Shown here piece by piece: positions 44,662-56,669 of a stretch of DNA of 64,000 nt. A model generated the notes under the pieces. That model was not told the origin of the DNA. It ran no database searches and saw only the letters and a program-made list of their open reading frames with translations. The position numbers and the translations under genes were made by a program. Each line of letters starts with the position of its first letter. The stretch's first letter is position 1. Source of the stretch: Conchocele bisecta (Eukaryota > Mollusca > Bivalvia > Lucinida > Thyasiridae); the NCBI GenBank assembly GCA_029237695.1, contig CM055279.1, positions 682,001 through 746,000 on the forward strand, read 5' to 3'.

Positions 44662-44971
44662 TCCGGTTAAAGTTTTTTGGTTAAACTTTTTACATCTACT
44701 ATATCTAATTTTTTTTAGTGTCCATGCCTCGCCCCAAGGCGCGATATGCAGGTCACGGCCATCTAGTCTACAAAAAGTGGGTATAATTATGTTATCCAAG
44801 TGTCTATGCTTGGAAAAAACCTGGCCTTGGTGGCTTTGCCTCGTTTCTTGTTCATATTTGCTATGGGTGATTTTCTAACAAGTTAAATAATTCAACAACC
44901 TGGCACTGTCTCCATGAAACTGCCAAAACGTTACAGGGCATTCAGTCTGTTAAACAGGGGTTATTTTTGTC

Positions 44972-45712
44972 GAGCCCGCTTGCGGAAAGCGAGACATAGT
45001 GATCACAATGACGTCCGGGTGTCCGTGTGTCCGTCCGTCCGTGCGTGCTTACGGTACTATAGTAAAGGATAGGGTTAGTTACAATTAGCCACATAAAAAT
45101 CAGTTTATGTGGCTATTTGGGGGTTTATGTGGCTAAAATTTAACATGTGATAAGCCACATAAGTATAGTACCGTATAAGAACGTGCGTCCGTCCGTCCGA
45201 AATATGCGTTAAAGTTTTTAAATACCTTATATCTCTGCAGTCCTAAGTCACATTGACTTGAAACTTCATATGCTTATTAGTCATGATCCATATATTCATG
45301 CTGTATTCCACTCATGCGGCCCCTGTGCCCAAGGTCAAGGTCAAATGACTTAGAAGTTTGTGTTCCGAAATCTGCGTTAAAAGTTTTTAAACACCTTATA
45401 TCTCTGCAGTCCTAAGTCACATTGACTTGAAACTTGATATGCTTATTAGTCATCATCCATATATTCATTCTGTGTCCCACTCACGCGGCCCCTGTGTCCC
45501 TATGTCAAGGTCAAATGACTTAGAAGTTTGCGTTAAAGTTTCTGTCAAAATTTGCGTTAAAGTTTTCACATACCATACCTACTATCTCTGTAACCGTAAG
45601 TCAGATTTGCTTGAAACTTTGTATGCTTATTTGGCATCAAACTTCAAATAAATACACTCTGAGACCATCAAATGCCTCGGCAGGCTCGACATGCGGGCCG
45701 CGGCCATCCTCG
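44972..45712 (+). mobile_element. GTCC-type repeat, TCGAGCCCG family
   Basis: Starts 'tcgagcccgcttgcggaaag' and ends 'gctcgacatgcgggccgcgg' 'ccatcctcgttt'. Contains three ~150-bp modules with 'ctctgcagtcctaagtcaca', 'ttgaaacttcatatgcttat' and 'aaggtcaaggtcaaatgact'. Relatives at 28600, 59985, 60572. Interrupted by the small element at 45051. Confidence 0.75.
45051..45175. mobile_element. Small MITE inserted in the GTCC-type repeat
   Basis: Tips 'acggtactata' and 'tatagtaccgt' are exact inverses. Inside, 'agccacataaa' occurs repeatedly in both orientations. The insertion splits the GTCC tract ('tccgtgcgtgct' / 'gaacgtgcgtccgtcc'). Confidence 0.7.
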
Positions 45713-45745
45713 TTTGCATTTTAAAGCTATTTGTAGGTGTTGATA

Positions 45746-45862
45746 GGATAAATAGAATAGTAGGTTAGTGCAGTGAATGGGAAAAATATCTGGCGCGGCA
45801 TGGAAACTAAGCCTTGCCAGATATTTTTTCCCATTCACGGCACTAACCTACTATTCTCTATC
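45746..45862. repeat. Fold-back hairpin element
   Basis: 'gaatagtaggttagtgcagt' 'gaatgggaaaaatatctgg' is mirrored by 'ccagatattttttcccattc' 'acggcactaacctactattc'. Loop about 26 bp. Confidence 0.8.
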
Positions 45863-46075
45863 TATTTTCCATTTTTATCATAAAAAAATGCTTTGACAGC
45901 ACTTTAGAATAATTTACAACAGGCTTTGACAGCACTTCAGAATCATTTCCAATGGAAATGGGTTAGGGTTAGGGTGCTGTCAAACCATGTTTTTTACTGA
46001 GAAATAATGCAGGATATAAAAGCAACAGCAGATGACAATTGTTGTGTGTAGCGGTCCAAGGGTCAGTGTATCAGT
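45863..46075. mobile_element. TTAA-type MITE, right part
   Basis: 'tattttccatttttatcata', 'gctttgacagcacttta', 'gagaaataatgcaggatata' and 'aacagcagatgacaatt' match the family at 6498, 26363 and 41624. Includes 'gggttagggttaggg' (45960-45974), a short telomere-like run created inside the element. Confidence 0.6.
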
Positions 46076-46528
46076 CATGTAAGTAAGGTTAGCTGGCGTC
46101 ATAAAACCAGAAGTGGACATACCAAAGGAAAGTGATTTGAAGATCAGAATAGAAAAATACATTTTTTTATAGTCAGACATTCGGTCTGACCACTTCTGGT
46201 TTACCGTCAGAACGGCAGCAATTTTTCCAAACATGTACAACGAGTTTCGTGGAGAGTGCTGGCAGAGTTACGGACAGCTAATTACACATGTACAAATGAC
46301 GACAGATATTAAAGACAAACCGCACATCTGTGCCGACTGTTAGGGAGCTGTCCCTTATGGCTATATGTGACAGCGGACGTGATATAGTAGTGTCGCACGT
46401 CCAATTGATGTACAAGGTATATGTCACCTCCGCATGTCATCCCTGAATGTTACACGTTAATGCATCTAATTGTAAATGGACAGCAGGAATTTTTGGCTGT
46501 CAACCAATATGATGAGGATTTACAATCA

Positions 46529-46655
46529 GTAAAATTAAAATTTCTTTATTTTTCATCGAAAGTATATGTTGTGACCACTCATTTGAACCGTCTCATCGTG
46601 CTGGTTCATTTGAGTGGTCATAGCATATATTTTCGTTGAGAAATAAAGAAATTAT
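46529..46655. repeat. Fold-back hairpin element
   Basis: 'aatttctttatttttcatcg' with 'tgaccactcatttgaacc' is mirrored by 'ggttcatttgagtggtca' and 'cgttgagaaataaagaaatt'. Loop about 14 bp. Confidence 0.8.
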
Positions 46656-47129
46656 GTGAAGAAAATATTTCCAAAAGTGACAGCTGTGCGTAAACGTATA
46701 TTCCAAATTTATAAATGGGGTAATGTGATTGTTCCAAGACAACTGGGATGTGTACATCTTGGCAATTAATGGATAATTGTCTCCAGGCTAATTATACTTG
46801 TGGTATATTTAACGTTCATGTGCTAAAAATAGGAATATGCTGTCTATTTTATATCCCCTGGTCAAGCCCATGTAATAAGTACCCTGCTTATTAGCACTGG
46901 GAGGGTAAGGAACCTCAAATTACTTACCAATTAAGCATGAATAGGCTCCCTGGTTAACCGATAGCCTTGTTGCTGATCAGAGATAGACTTGTGGAGTCAA
47001 TGGTCCATTTAGTAGTGACAGCTTGATTCATTGATCCGATTATACTGGTAATTGATATGGTGACTATCATAGGAGGCAGTCAGGCCATGTGATTGTGTAC
47101 CTCTAGTGGAAGATGTGCAATTTTTCATG
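46656..47129. other. Unique-looking DNA, no gene
   Basis: No open frames or repeats of note were found. Confidence 0.4.
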
Positions 47130-47345
47130 AATTTGAAAATACATGTATGTATAATGTACAGAAACTGTGATATTTTCTGTAAATGACGTCCAAAATTGAC
47201 GAAATGTGCATGTCAAAAAATGCGGAATTCTGCACTGCAACTTTCGACATCATTTACCGAAAATTTTGCAAATATATTTATGATATCACACATCTTCTTA
47301 GTTAGGTACAGTATTTTCATGAAAAATCACAGATCTTACGTACAA
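47130..47345. repeat. Fold-back element with central TGACGTC-type arms, copy 1
   Basis: 'tctgtaaatgacgtccaaaa' faces 'cgacatcatttaccgaaaa', with 'gaaactgtgatat' / 'atatcaca' further out. Same family as 57290-57450. Confidence 0.7.
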
Positions 47346-47510
47346 AATCAAATTAGCTTGCCTCATACGTGAATGTGACTGGAGAAATGAGGCTAGTGTC
47401 GGCAGTCCAGCTCCTGGGGACCGTTTCATTAAAATTGCTAAGCATACTTATCTTGCTAAGTACACTTTGAGGGAGAAATGTTCAATTTAAGGATAAATTT
47501 ATTTATTTTT

Positions 47511-49722
47511 AGCCAGGTTTTTTGAAAAAAAATCCAGGCTATTGGTTTGGCGAAAGCCGGGCAGGCGGGCGGGCGGGCGGCGCGGGCCGGGCGGGAGGCG
47601 GTCGGGCGGCGGGCGGGCGGCGTCCACAATCAATGTTAAGTTTTCGTGTTTGAGTCCATTTCTTTGTGACTGTATCACCTAGGACCACCAAACTTTCACA
47701 GCTTCATAATCAAGGGGAGCCCACCACATATTACTATCCAACATGTTACTTTTTTTTTAACTTGACCCATTTTTTCCGCGCAGTCGACTTAGCCATTTTC
47801 AATGTTAAGTTTTCGCGTTTACAATGTTAAGTTTTCGTGTTTCAGTCCATTTCTTTGTGACTGTACCACCTAGGACCACCAAACTTTCACAGCTTCATGA
47901 TCAAGGGGAGCCCACCACATATTACTATCCAACATGTTACTTTTTTAGCCAGGTTTTTTTAAAAAAAATCCAGGCTATTGGATTGGCGAAAGCCGGGCGG
48001 GCGGGCGGGCGGGTGGGTGGGCGGGCGGGGCGGCGTCCACAATCAATGTTAAGTTTTCGTGTTTGAGTCCATTTCTTTGTTACTGTACCACCTAGGACCA
48101 CCAAACTTTCACAGCTTCATAATCAAGGGGTGCCCACCACATATCACTATCCAACATGTTACTTTTTTTTTTAACTTGACCCATTTTTTCCGCGTAGTCG
48201 ACTTAGCCATTTTCAATGTTAAGTTTTCGCGTTTACAATGTTAAGTTTTCGTGTTTAAGTCCATTTCTTTGGTACTGTACCACCTAGGACCACCAAACTT
48301 TCACAGCTTCATAATCAAGGGGTACCCACCACATATCACTATCCAACATGTTACTTTTTTTTTTAACTTCACCCATTTTTTCCGCGCAGTCGACTTTAAG
48401 TTTTCGCGTTTACAATGTTAAGTTTTCGTGTTTAAGTCCATTTCTTTGGTACTGTACCACCTAGGACCACCAAACTTTCACAGCTTCATAACCAAGGGGT
48501 GCCTACCACATACAACTATCCAACATGTGACAATTTTTTTACCTTCACCTATTATTTCTACGTAATTGACTTAGCCATTTTCAACGTTAACTTCTTAACG
48601 TACGTCTGGTTAAATTTTTTGGTTAAAACTTTTTCGTTATACTATATCTCTGCAACTGCTTCGCCCATTACCTTGAAACTTCACATGGGTGTTTATCAGC
48701 ATCCATATTTTCATTCTAACCCCCAACCGTGCAGCCCCTGTGCGCAATGTCAAGGTCAAATTACTTTGAATTTTTTTGTTAAAGTTTTTTCGTGTACTAT
48801 ACCTCTGCAACTGCTTCACCCAATACCTTGATACTTCACATGGGTGTTTATCATCATTGTCGCACCTGCTTGCGGAAAGCGCGATCCTGTGCCCAATGTC
48901 AAGGTCAAATTACTTTGAATTTTTTTGTTAAAGTTTTTTCGTGTACTGTATCTCTGCAACTGCTTCACCCAATACCTTGATACTTCACATGGGTGTTTAT
49001 CATCATTGTCGCACCTGCTTGCGGAAAGCGCGATCCTGTGCCCAATGTCAAGGTCAAATTACTTTGAATTTTTTTGTTAAAGTTTTTTCGTGTACTATCT
49101 CTGCAATAACTGCTTCACCCAATACCTTGATACTTCACATGGGTGCTTATCATCTTGTCGCACCTGCTTGCGGAAAGCGCGATTCCTGTGCCCAATGTCA
49201 AGGTCAAATTACTTTGAATTTTATTGTTAAAGTTTTTTCATGTACTGTATCTCTGCAACTGCTTCACCCAATACCTTGATACTTCACATGGGTGTTTATC
49301 ATCATTGTCGCACCTGCTTGCGGAAAGCGTGATCCTGTGCCCTATGTCAAGTTCAAATTACTTTGAATTTTTTTTGTTAAAGTTAAAGTTTTTTCGTGTA
49401 CTATATCTGCAACTGCTTCACCCAATACCTTGATACTTCACATGGGTGTTTATCATCATTGTCACACCTGCTTGCGGAAAGCGCGATATCGTCGGCATTT
49501 TGGCATACGTCGTCCGTCCGTCGTCCGTGTGTCCGGTTAAAGTTTTTTTGGTTAAAGTTTTTTCCATCTACTATATCTATTTTTTTAGTGTCCATGCCTC
49601 GCCCCAAGGCGCGACATGCAGGCCACGGCCATCTAGTCTACCAAAAGTGGGTATAATTATGTTATCCAAGTGTCTATGCTTGGAAAAAACCTGGCCTTCG
49701 TGGCTTTGCCTCGTTTCTTGTT
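47511..49722 (+). mobile_element. AGCCAGG-family repeat with a nested partial copy and internal 149-bp array
   Basis: Begins 'agccaggttttttgaaaaaa', followed by a GGCGGGC tract and 'gcgtccacaatcaatgttaa'. A second 5' tip starts at 47947. Ends 'gcctcgtttcttgtt' at about 49722. Contains five tandem 149-bp units (48737-49490). Confidence 0.8.
48737..49490 (+). repeat. 149-bp tandem array, about 5 units
   Basis: Unit boundaries ('cctgtgccc' after 'gcgcgat') fall at 48886, 49035, 49185 and 49334. Each unit carries 'aatgtcaaggtcaaattact', 'tatctctgcaactgcttcac' and 'gtcgcacctgcttgcggaaa'. The array ends at 'gatatcgtcggcattttg', present once. Confidence 0.9.
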
Positions 49723-52700
49723 TTTAACTTGACCCATTTTTTCCGCGCAGTCAACTTAGCCATTTTCAATGTTAAGTTTTCGCGTTTACAATGTTAAGTT
49801 TTCGTGTTTCAGTCCATTTCTTTGTTACTGTACCACCTAGGACCACCAAACTTTCACAGCTTCATAATCAAGGGGTGCCCACCACATATTACTATCCAAC
49901 ATGTTACTTTTTTAGCCAGGTTTTTTGAAAAAAAATCCAGGCTATTGGATTGGCGAAAGCCGGGCGGGCGGGCGGCGGCGGGCGGGCGGGCGGCGGGCGT
50001 GCGGCGTCCACAATCAATGTTAAGTTTTTTTTCCCGAAGTTAGTTTTTCGTTTTTGAGTTTTTCGTTTTGTTTGTTTGTCCATTTCTTTGTTACTGTACC
50101 ACCTAGGACCCACCAAAACTTTCACAGTTCATAATCAAGGGGTGCCCACCACTTAAATCACTATCCAACATGTTACTTTTTTTTTAACTTGACCCATTTT
50201 TTCCGCGTAGTCGACTTAGCCATTTTCAATGTTAAGTTTTCGCGTTTACAATGTTAAGTTTTCGTGTTTAGTCCATTTCTTTGGTACTGTACCACTAGGA
50301 CCACCAAACTTTCACAGCTTCATAATCAAGGGGTACCCACCACATATCACTATCCAACATGTTACTTTTTTTTTTAACTTCACCCATTTTTTCCGCGTAG
50401 TCGACTTAGCCATTTTCAATGTAAGTTTTCGCGTTTACAATGTTTAAGTTTTCGTGATTTTAAGTCCATTTCTTTGTTACTGTACCACCTAGGACCACCA
50501 AACTTTCACAGCTTCATAACCAAGGGTGCCTACCACATACAACTATCCACATGTGACCATATTTTTTTACCTTCACCTATTATTTCTACGTAATTGACTT
50601 AGCCATTTCAACGTTAACTTTTTAACGTACGTCTGGTTAGAGTTTTTTTTGGTTAAAACTTTTTCGTTATACTATATCTCTGCAACTGCTTCGCCATTAC
50701 CTTTGAAACTTCACATGGGTGTTTATCATCATCCATATTTTCATTCTAAACCCCAACCGTGCGGCCCCTGTGCCCAATGTCAAGGTCAAATTACTTTGAA
50801 TTTTTTGTTAAAGTTTTTTTGTGTACTATATCTCTGCAACTGCTTCACCCAATACCTTGATACTTCACATGGGTGTTTATCATCATTGTCGCACCTGCTT
50901 GCGGAAAGCGCGATCCTGTGCCCAATGTCAAGGTCAAATTACTTTGTTTGAATTTTTTTGTTAAAGTTTTTTCGTGTACTATACTCTGCAACTGCTTCAC
51001 CCAATACCTTGATACTTCACATGGGTGTTTATCATCATTGTCGCACCTGCTTGCGGAAAGCGCGATCCTGTGCCCAATGTCAAGGTCAAATTACTTTGAA
51101 TTTTTTTGTTAAAGTTAAAGTTTTTTCGTGTACTATATCTCTGCAACTGCTTCACCCAATACCTTGATACTTCACATGGGTGTTTATCATCATTGTCGCA
51201 CCTTCTTGCGGAAAGCGCGATCCTGTGCCCAATGTCAAGGTCAAATTACTTTGAATTTTTTTGTTAAAGTTTTTTCGTGTACTATATCTCTGCAACTGCT
51301 TCACCCAATACCTTGATACTTCACATGGGTGTTTATCATCATTGTCGCACCTGCTTGCGGAAAGTGCGATCCTGTGCCCAATGTCAAGGTCAAATTACTT
51401 TGAATTTTTTTGTTAAAGTTTTTCGTGTACTATATCTCTGCAACTGCTTCACCCAATACCTTGATACTTCATATGGGTGTTTATCATCATTGTCGCACCT
51501 TCTTGCGGAAAGCGCGATCCTGTGCCCAATGTCAAGGTCAAATTACTTTGAATTATTTTGTTAAGGTTTTTTCGTGTACTATATCTCTGCAACTGCTTCA
51601 CCAATACCTTGATACTTCACATGGGTGTTTATCATCATTGTTGCACCTGCTTGCGGAAAGCGCGATCCTGTGCCCCAATGTCAAGGTCAAATTACTTTGA
51701 ATTTTTTTTGTTAAAGTTTTTTTCGTGTACTATATCTCTGCAACTGCTTCACCCAATACCTTGATACTTCACATGGGTGTTTATCATCATTGTCGCACCT
51801 GCTTGCGGAAAGCGCGATCCTGTGCCCTATGTCAAGTTCAAATTACTTTGAATTTTTTTGTTAAAGTTTTTTCGTGTACTATATCTGCAACTGCTTCACC
51901 CAATACCTTGATACTTCACATGTGTGTTTATCATCATTGTCACACCTGCTTGCGGAAAGCGCGATATCGTCGGCATTTTAGCATACGTCCGTCCGTTCGT
52001 CCGTTTGTCTGGTTAAAGTTTTTTGGTTAAAGTTTTTCCATCTACTATATCTATTTTTTTAGTGTCCATGCCTCGCCCCAAGGCGCGACATGCAGGCCAC
52101 GGCCATCTAGTTAACTAAAAGTGGGTATAATTATGTTATCCAAGTGTCTATGCTTTTAACTTGACCCATTTTTTCCGCGCAGTCGACTTAGCCATTTTCA
52201 ATGTTAAGTTTTCGCGTTTACAATGTTAAGTTTTCGTGTTTATGTCCATTTCTTTGGTACTGTACCACCTAGGACCACCAAACTTTCACAGCTTCATAAC
52301 CAAGGGGTGCCTACCACATAAAACTATCCAACATGTGACCATTTTTTTTACCTTCACCTATTATTTCTACGTAATTGACTTAGCCATTTTCAATTTTTCG
52401 TTAACTTTTTAACGTATGTTTGGTTAAAGTTTTTTGGTTAAAAGTTTTTTGTTATACTATATCTCTGCAACTGCTTCGCCCATTACCTTCAAACTTCACA
52501 TGGGTGTTTATCATCATCATATATTTTCATTCTACCCCCCAACCGTGCGGCCCCTGTGCCCAATGTCAAGGTCAAATTACTTTGAATTTTTTTGTTAATT
52601 TGTTTTCGTGTACTATATCTCTGCAACTGCTTAACCCATTACCTTGATACTTCACATGGGTGTTTATCATCATTGTCGCACCCGCTTGCAGAAAGCGCGA

Positions 52701-52763
52701 TATCGTCGGCATTTTGGCATACGTTGGAAAAAACCTGGCCTTCGTGGCTTTGCCTCGTTTCTT
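49723..52763 (+). mobile_element. AGCCAGG-family repeat with a second 149-bp array
   Basis: A 5' tip at 49914 with GGC-rich tract, three 'ccaccaaactttcacag' blocks, an 8-unit array (50766-51963), and 3' sequences. A truncated extra copy (52157-52763) follows, in which 'catacgttggaaaaaacctg' joins directly to the 3' end, skipping the GTCC tract. Segment 49990-50700 has many single-base indels relative to sister copies. Confidence 0.75.
50766..51963 (+). repeat. 149-bp tandem array, about 8 units
   Basis: Boundaries at 50915, 51067, 51222, 51371, 51519, 51667 and 51819, so 148-155 bp each. Same unit as at 48737. Copies share small variants ('accttcttgcgg' in two units; 'ccctatgtcaagttc' in the last unit of both arrays). 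Confidence 0.9.
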
Positions 52764-53522
52764 GTTTTTAACTTGACCCATTTTTTCCGCGCAGTCGTCG
52801 ACTTAGCCATTTTGAATGTTAAGTTTTCGCGTTTACAATGTTAAGTTTTCGTGTTTAAGTCGATTTCTTTGGTACTGTACCACCTAGGACCACCAAACTT
52901 TCACAGCTTCATAACCAAGGGGTGCCTACCACATAAAACTATCCAACATGTGACCATTTTTTTTACCTTCACCTATTATTTCTACGTAATTGACTTAGCC
53001 ATTTTCAACGTTAACTTTTTAACGTACGTCTGGTTAAAGTTTTTTGCTTAAAAGTTTTTCGTTATACTATATCTCTGCAACTGCTTCGCCCATTACCTTG
53101 AAACTTCACATGGGTGTTTATCATCATCCATATTTTCATTCTACCCCCCAACCGTGCGGCCCCTGTGCCCAATATCAAGGTCAAATTACTTTTTTAGTTT
53201 TTTTGTGTACTATATCTCTGCAACTGCTTCACCTTGATACTTCACATGGGTGTTTATCATCATTGTCGCACCCGCTTGCAGAAAGCGCGATATCGTCGGC
53301 ATTTTGGCGTACGTCCGTCCGTACGTCCTTGTGTCCGGTTAAAGTTTTTTCGTTAAAGTTTTTCCATCTACTATATCTATTTTTTTAGTGTCCATGCCTC
53401 GCCCCAAGGCGCGACATGCAGGCTACGGCCATCTAGTCTACAAAAAGTGGGTATAATTATGTTATCCAAGTGTCTATGCTTGGAAAAAAACTGGCCTTCG
53501 TGGCTTTGCCTCGTTTCTTGTT
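52764..53522 (+). mobile_element. AGCCAGG-family repeat, 5'-truncated
   Basis: From 'ttttaacttgacccattttt' to 'gcctcgtttcttgtt', including 'gcgtacgtccgtccgtac' and 'gacatgcaggctacggccat'. Confidence 0.75.
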
Positions 53523-53523
53523 A

Positions 53524-53590
53524 TTATACTGAATTTATTACATTATCACAGCCATTTTGGCTGTGATAATGTTATACATTCAGTATATTA
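53524..53590. repeat. Short hairpin element
   Basis: 'atactgaat' ... 'cattatcacagccattttgg' 'ctgtgataatg' ... 'attcagtat': perfect 14-bp central stem with further outer pairing. Confidence 0.8.
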
Positions 53591-53985
53591 CTTCTGCATA
53601 CTTTTAATCATCAAATACATGCAGTCGTTAGTTTTAGATGAAATAATGCATTTCGGAAAAAAATACATATAAATTTTGGTGAAATCGGCTGCTGGGGCCC
53701 CGTTTCACTAAACTTTGTACGACTAAGAAGTTTGTAAGTGCAAAATTTAATTTTAGAATAACATTTACACCGATAGCCGATGCAGGGATTCCGCTGGGGA
53801 AAATAAAAAAATCCCCACTTCAAAAAAAATAAAACAATTGGCGATAAAAAATTACAATTTTCGAAAAAAAAATAAAAAAAATTGCGAAAGTGGTGATCGC
53901 CAGCGGAATCCCTGCCAATGTTGGAAAATCTTAGTGGATGTGTTCACATCTAATTATGTGTGCATGTAGGTGCAAAATGGTAACG
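53591..53985. other. Low-complexity region with a 'ccgctgg/ccagcgg' inverted pair
   Basis: 'gcagggattccgctgg' (53781) is inverted at 53900 ('ccagcggaatccctgc'), enclosing A-rich sequence and 'attggcgataaaaaattaca'. A related piece occurs at 56940-57006. Probably a fold-back element of ~130 bp. Confidence 0.55.
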
Positions 53986-54395
53986 CCATCACAATATACA
54001 TGTACCCACTTTTCCAAGTTTCAAAGACCAAAACGGGAGATAATCCATGAGCTTTGAATCAAATTAAGTCAAAATTTGTTTTGTGCATTCTACACATGAT
54101 ATGGAAACCAAATAGGAAGTCTCCAGCTATTACTACGGTTTAAAAGATTTACTTTTTACAAGGCAAAATTGCGAAATTCTAATTCCAAAATGGGGAGACA
54201 ACCCATGACCCAGGGGTCAAATAAAATTGAAATTCACTTTGCACATCTGCTCACCATACGGAAGCTCCATACCAAATATCAAGTCTCCATCTATTACAAA
54301 TAAAAGTTTTACTTCTTCCAAGAAATGTGAAGGATGGACGGACACCCGTGATGAAAACAATACACCCATATTTTTTTTTTTAAAATGGGTATAAT
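53986..54395 (-). mobile_element. GTCC-type repeat fragment, other family
   Basis: Repeated '...ccatgagctttgaatcaaat', 'ggaagtctccagctattac', 'caagtctccatctattac' modules, then 'ggatggacggacacccgtga' and 'aaaatgggtataatagat'. No coding capacity. Confidence 0.6.
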
Positions 54396-54682
54396 AGATA
54401 AATAACTGTCAGTCAGCCGAGTGTATTTAGCCACCCACATAGAAATTAAATCTTGGTTGTATCAAATTGAAATACAGAAGCTCTACAGAAAAACTGTACT
54501 TCAATATATTTGTCATGTTTGTAAGAAGGTAGGATGAAAATGACATTTATCAATGTTATGTAAAACAGGCGGATAAAGACACAGTGGAGTGGGGCATGTA
54601 TACTATAGATAACAGACATGGTCTTATACACAGTGATTCAGATAAAATGTAAATTCATACCTTCCTTCTAAAAGAAACACAC

Positions 54683-54745
54683 GCAATTTGGGAGTTCTTT
54701 AGAATTATCTCTTTGAGATAATTCTAACGAACTCCCAATTTGCAT
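54683..54745. repeat. Hairpin element
   Basis: 'gcaatttgggagttcttta' 'gaattatctc' faces 'gagataattc' 'taacgaactcccaatttgc', loop about 4 bp. Confidence 0.85.
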
Positions 54746-55029
54746 GTTTAATAAATAGATTAAGAAATTGTATTGAAAGTTGTTTCAATATATTATGATT
54801 ATCGGAAGCAATGCTTGACACATGGTGCATAATCTGGATATCGTGTGTTGCAATAGCCAGCCATGTGTGTGCATGAGATATATTGTGCACATTGTAAGCT
54901 ACATGTAGTACACTGGCGCTGCACTCCACACTGGTGTAAAATGTTTCACATAAAAAATGCACCAGGTTCCCTATGAGATGACGACACTCGGCTCTACTTA
55001 GAGCTATCGCATAAGCACCACCACACTAG
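54746..55029. other. Unique-looking DNA, no gene
   Basis: An 85-codon minus-strand frame is present but has no domain or splice context. Confidence 0.35.
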
Positions 55030-55370
55030 TGGAGGCACTTTACTGTTACCCTTGTCCGTCCATCCGTCCGTCCGTCACAAGGTTTAAGTTGACCTATAAT
55101 TGGCATATTTACATAGTTATTTCCCTTTGTTAAAGTTTTTGTAAGAGCTTGTATCTTCAATAGTATTAGTCCTACAGCCACCATACTTGCACACTATCAT
55201 AAGCCAGTGATATGCACCGCAACCCACTGTGTATCAAATGACCTTTGTTTGACCTTGACCTACAATTGCTATATTTTAATAGTTATTTACCTTGGTTAAA
55301 GGTTTTGTTTGAGCTTGCATCTTCAATAGTATTAGACCTACCTACAGCCTTTAATTGCCTCGTTTACTAT
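55030..55370 (+). mobile_element. GTCC-type repeat fragment with two ~165-bp modules
   Basis: 'gtccatccgtccgtccgtca' then two modules of 'gacctataattggcatattt' / 'gacctacaattgctatattt', 'gttaaagtttttgtaagag' and 'tcttcaatagtattagtcct'. Confidence 0.65.
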
Positions 55371-55709
55371 CAAAGCTGTATGTGGGGCATCCGTGTTCTA
55401 TGAACGCATTTTCTAGTTTGTCTAGTAGAAATTTGCACCGGTTACTAGGCGAAAATGTGTTTATACTGTATCTTCTGCATGTAGCTGAATGGGAATTCGT
55501 CAGGAATCTGGCACCTATTTCGACGTGAAACATGTTACACTGGCACTGATTAGTGCAGCACTGGTGATTTATCGAAAACATTGCTGTCCCCATTTATTCC
55601 ATTGGGGGCCCGAAAGTATTTGTTTCTCCGACATAAATATTTTGTAAAGTTTTGTTTATTTTTTTATTACTATATACTCCACTGTTTATTACTATATACT
55701 ACACCTTTA

Positions 55710-56526
55710 TTAGCTCACCTGAGCAAAGCTGCTCATGTGAGCTATTGTTACCGCAATGTGTCCGTCGTCGTCGTCCGTGAACCACATGGCCGATGGTACA
55801 TTTTTTGTCGAAATTGGATGGTCATGTCATCCAAGATGGCCGCCGAAAGGTCAAAAGGTCGTTCTTTTATTAGAGATTTCAAAATTCTTCTTCACATGAA
55901 CCGCTTGGCCCATGGTGGCCAAACTTCACAGTTATGTCCATGGGTGAAGCCTTTTCAGATCTGTTAAAACGGAGGTCGTCGCTAATCCAAGATCTAAAAA
56001 TAGCACAAATTCTTAAAAAATCTTCTTCTCATGAACTGCCAGCCGGATTTCGACGAAACTTGGTAGGAATGATCGATGTAGAATGCTCTTTCAAAGGTGT
56101 TAAAATGGTGACCCTGAGGTCAAAAATGGGCGTGGCCCGTGGGGTCAAATTTTATTTTTGACCGAATATGCTCATGTCATATATCAAATTGAAGGTATCG
56201 ATGAAGCGATTGCTCTGGTGCAATATTTGTCGGAATCGGATGATTATGTCATCCATGATGGCCGCCGAAAGGTCCATTTATTCGAGATTTTGAACGTCTT
56301 TTTTTCAGGAACCACATGGCCGATGCTGGCCAAACTTCATATAAGTTAAGATCCTTGGGTGAAGCATTTTCAGATTTGGTAAAATGAGAGTCATCGCTTA
56401 ATCCCAGATGACGGCCATCCAAAAATAGCACAATTTTTTTAAAACACATGAACTCAATGTCACATTCTCCTCTGGTGTTCATGGAGTCAGGTGAGCGAAT
56501 TAGGACCATCATGGCCCTCTTGTTAC
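55710..56526 (+). mobile_element. GTCC-type repeat, CACCTGAGC family
   Basis: Begins 'ttagctcacctgagcaaagc' (hairpin with 'gctcatgtgagct') and ends 'catggccctcttgtt'. Contains GTCGTCGTCCGTGA and repeated modules 'accacatggccgatg' and 'aagatggccgccgaaaggtc'. An inverted fragment of this family sits in the satellite at 21032. Open frames of up to 128 codons across it have no domain. Confidence 0.75.
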
Positions 56527-56669
56527 TATATACTCCCTCTAAACCGGACATTCGGGAAAATATAGATGTTTACCTTAGATGTGTTTCGCTGTTATGTATC
56601 TGTGATTACAACAACTTTTCATGATTGCAAAACACTAGAATGTGTTGTAAAGTGCTTACATGTCTGATA

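Larger units (their letters stand above)
42412..44858 (+). mobile_element. Two tandem AGCCAGG-family GTCC-type repeats
   Basis: Copy 1 (42412-43614) begins 'agccaggttttttgaaaaaa' with 'atccaggct' closing a hairpin, then a GGC-rich tract, three blocks of 'taccacctaggaccaccaaa', 'ctatatctctgcaactgctt', a GTCC tract and the end 'gcctcgtttcttgtt'. Copy 2 (43615-44851) lacks the 5' hairpin and carries the retroposon at 44043. The 3' end 'ggaaaaaacctggccttcg' is the inverse of the 5' tip. No protein-coding capacity. Confidence 0.75.

Noticed and set aside
43117..52030. Repeated small frames with 'YISATASPITLKLHMGVYHH'
   Set aside because: They recur because the 149-bp module lacks stops in one frame; frames break at unit indels and there is no selection signal visible.
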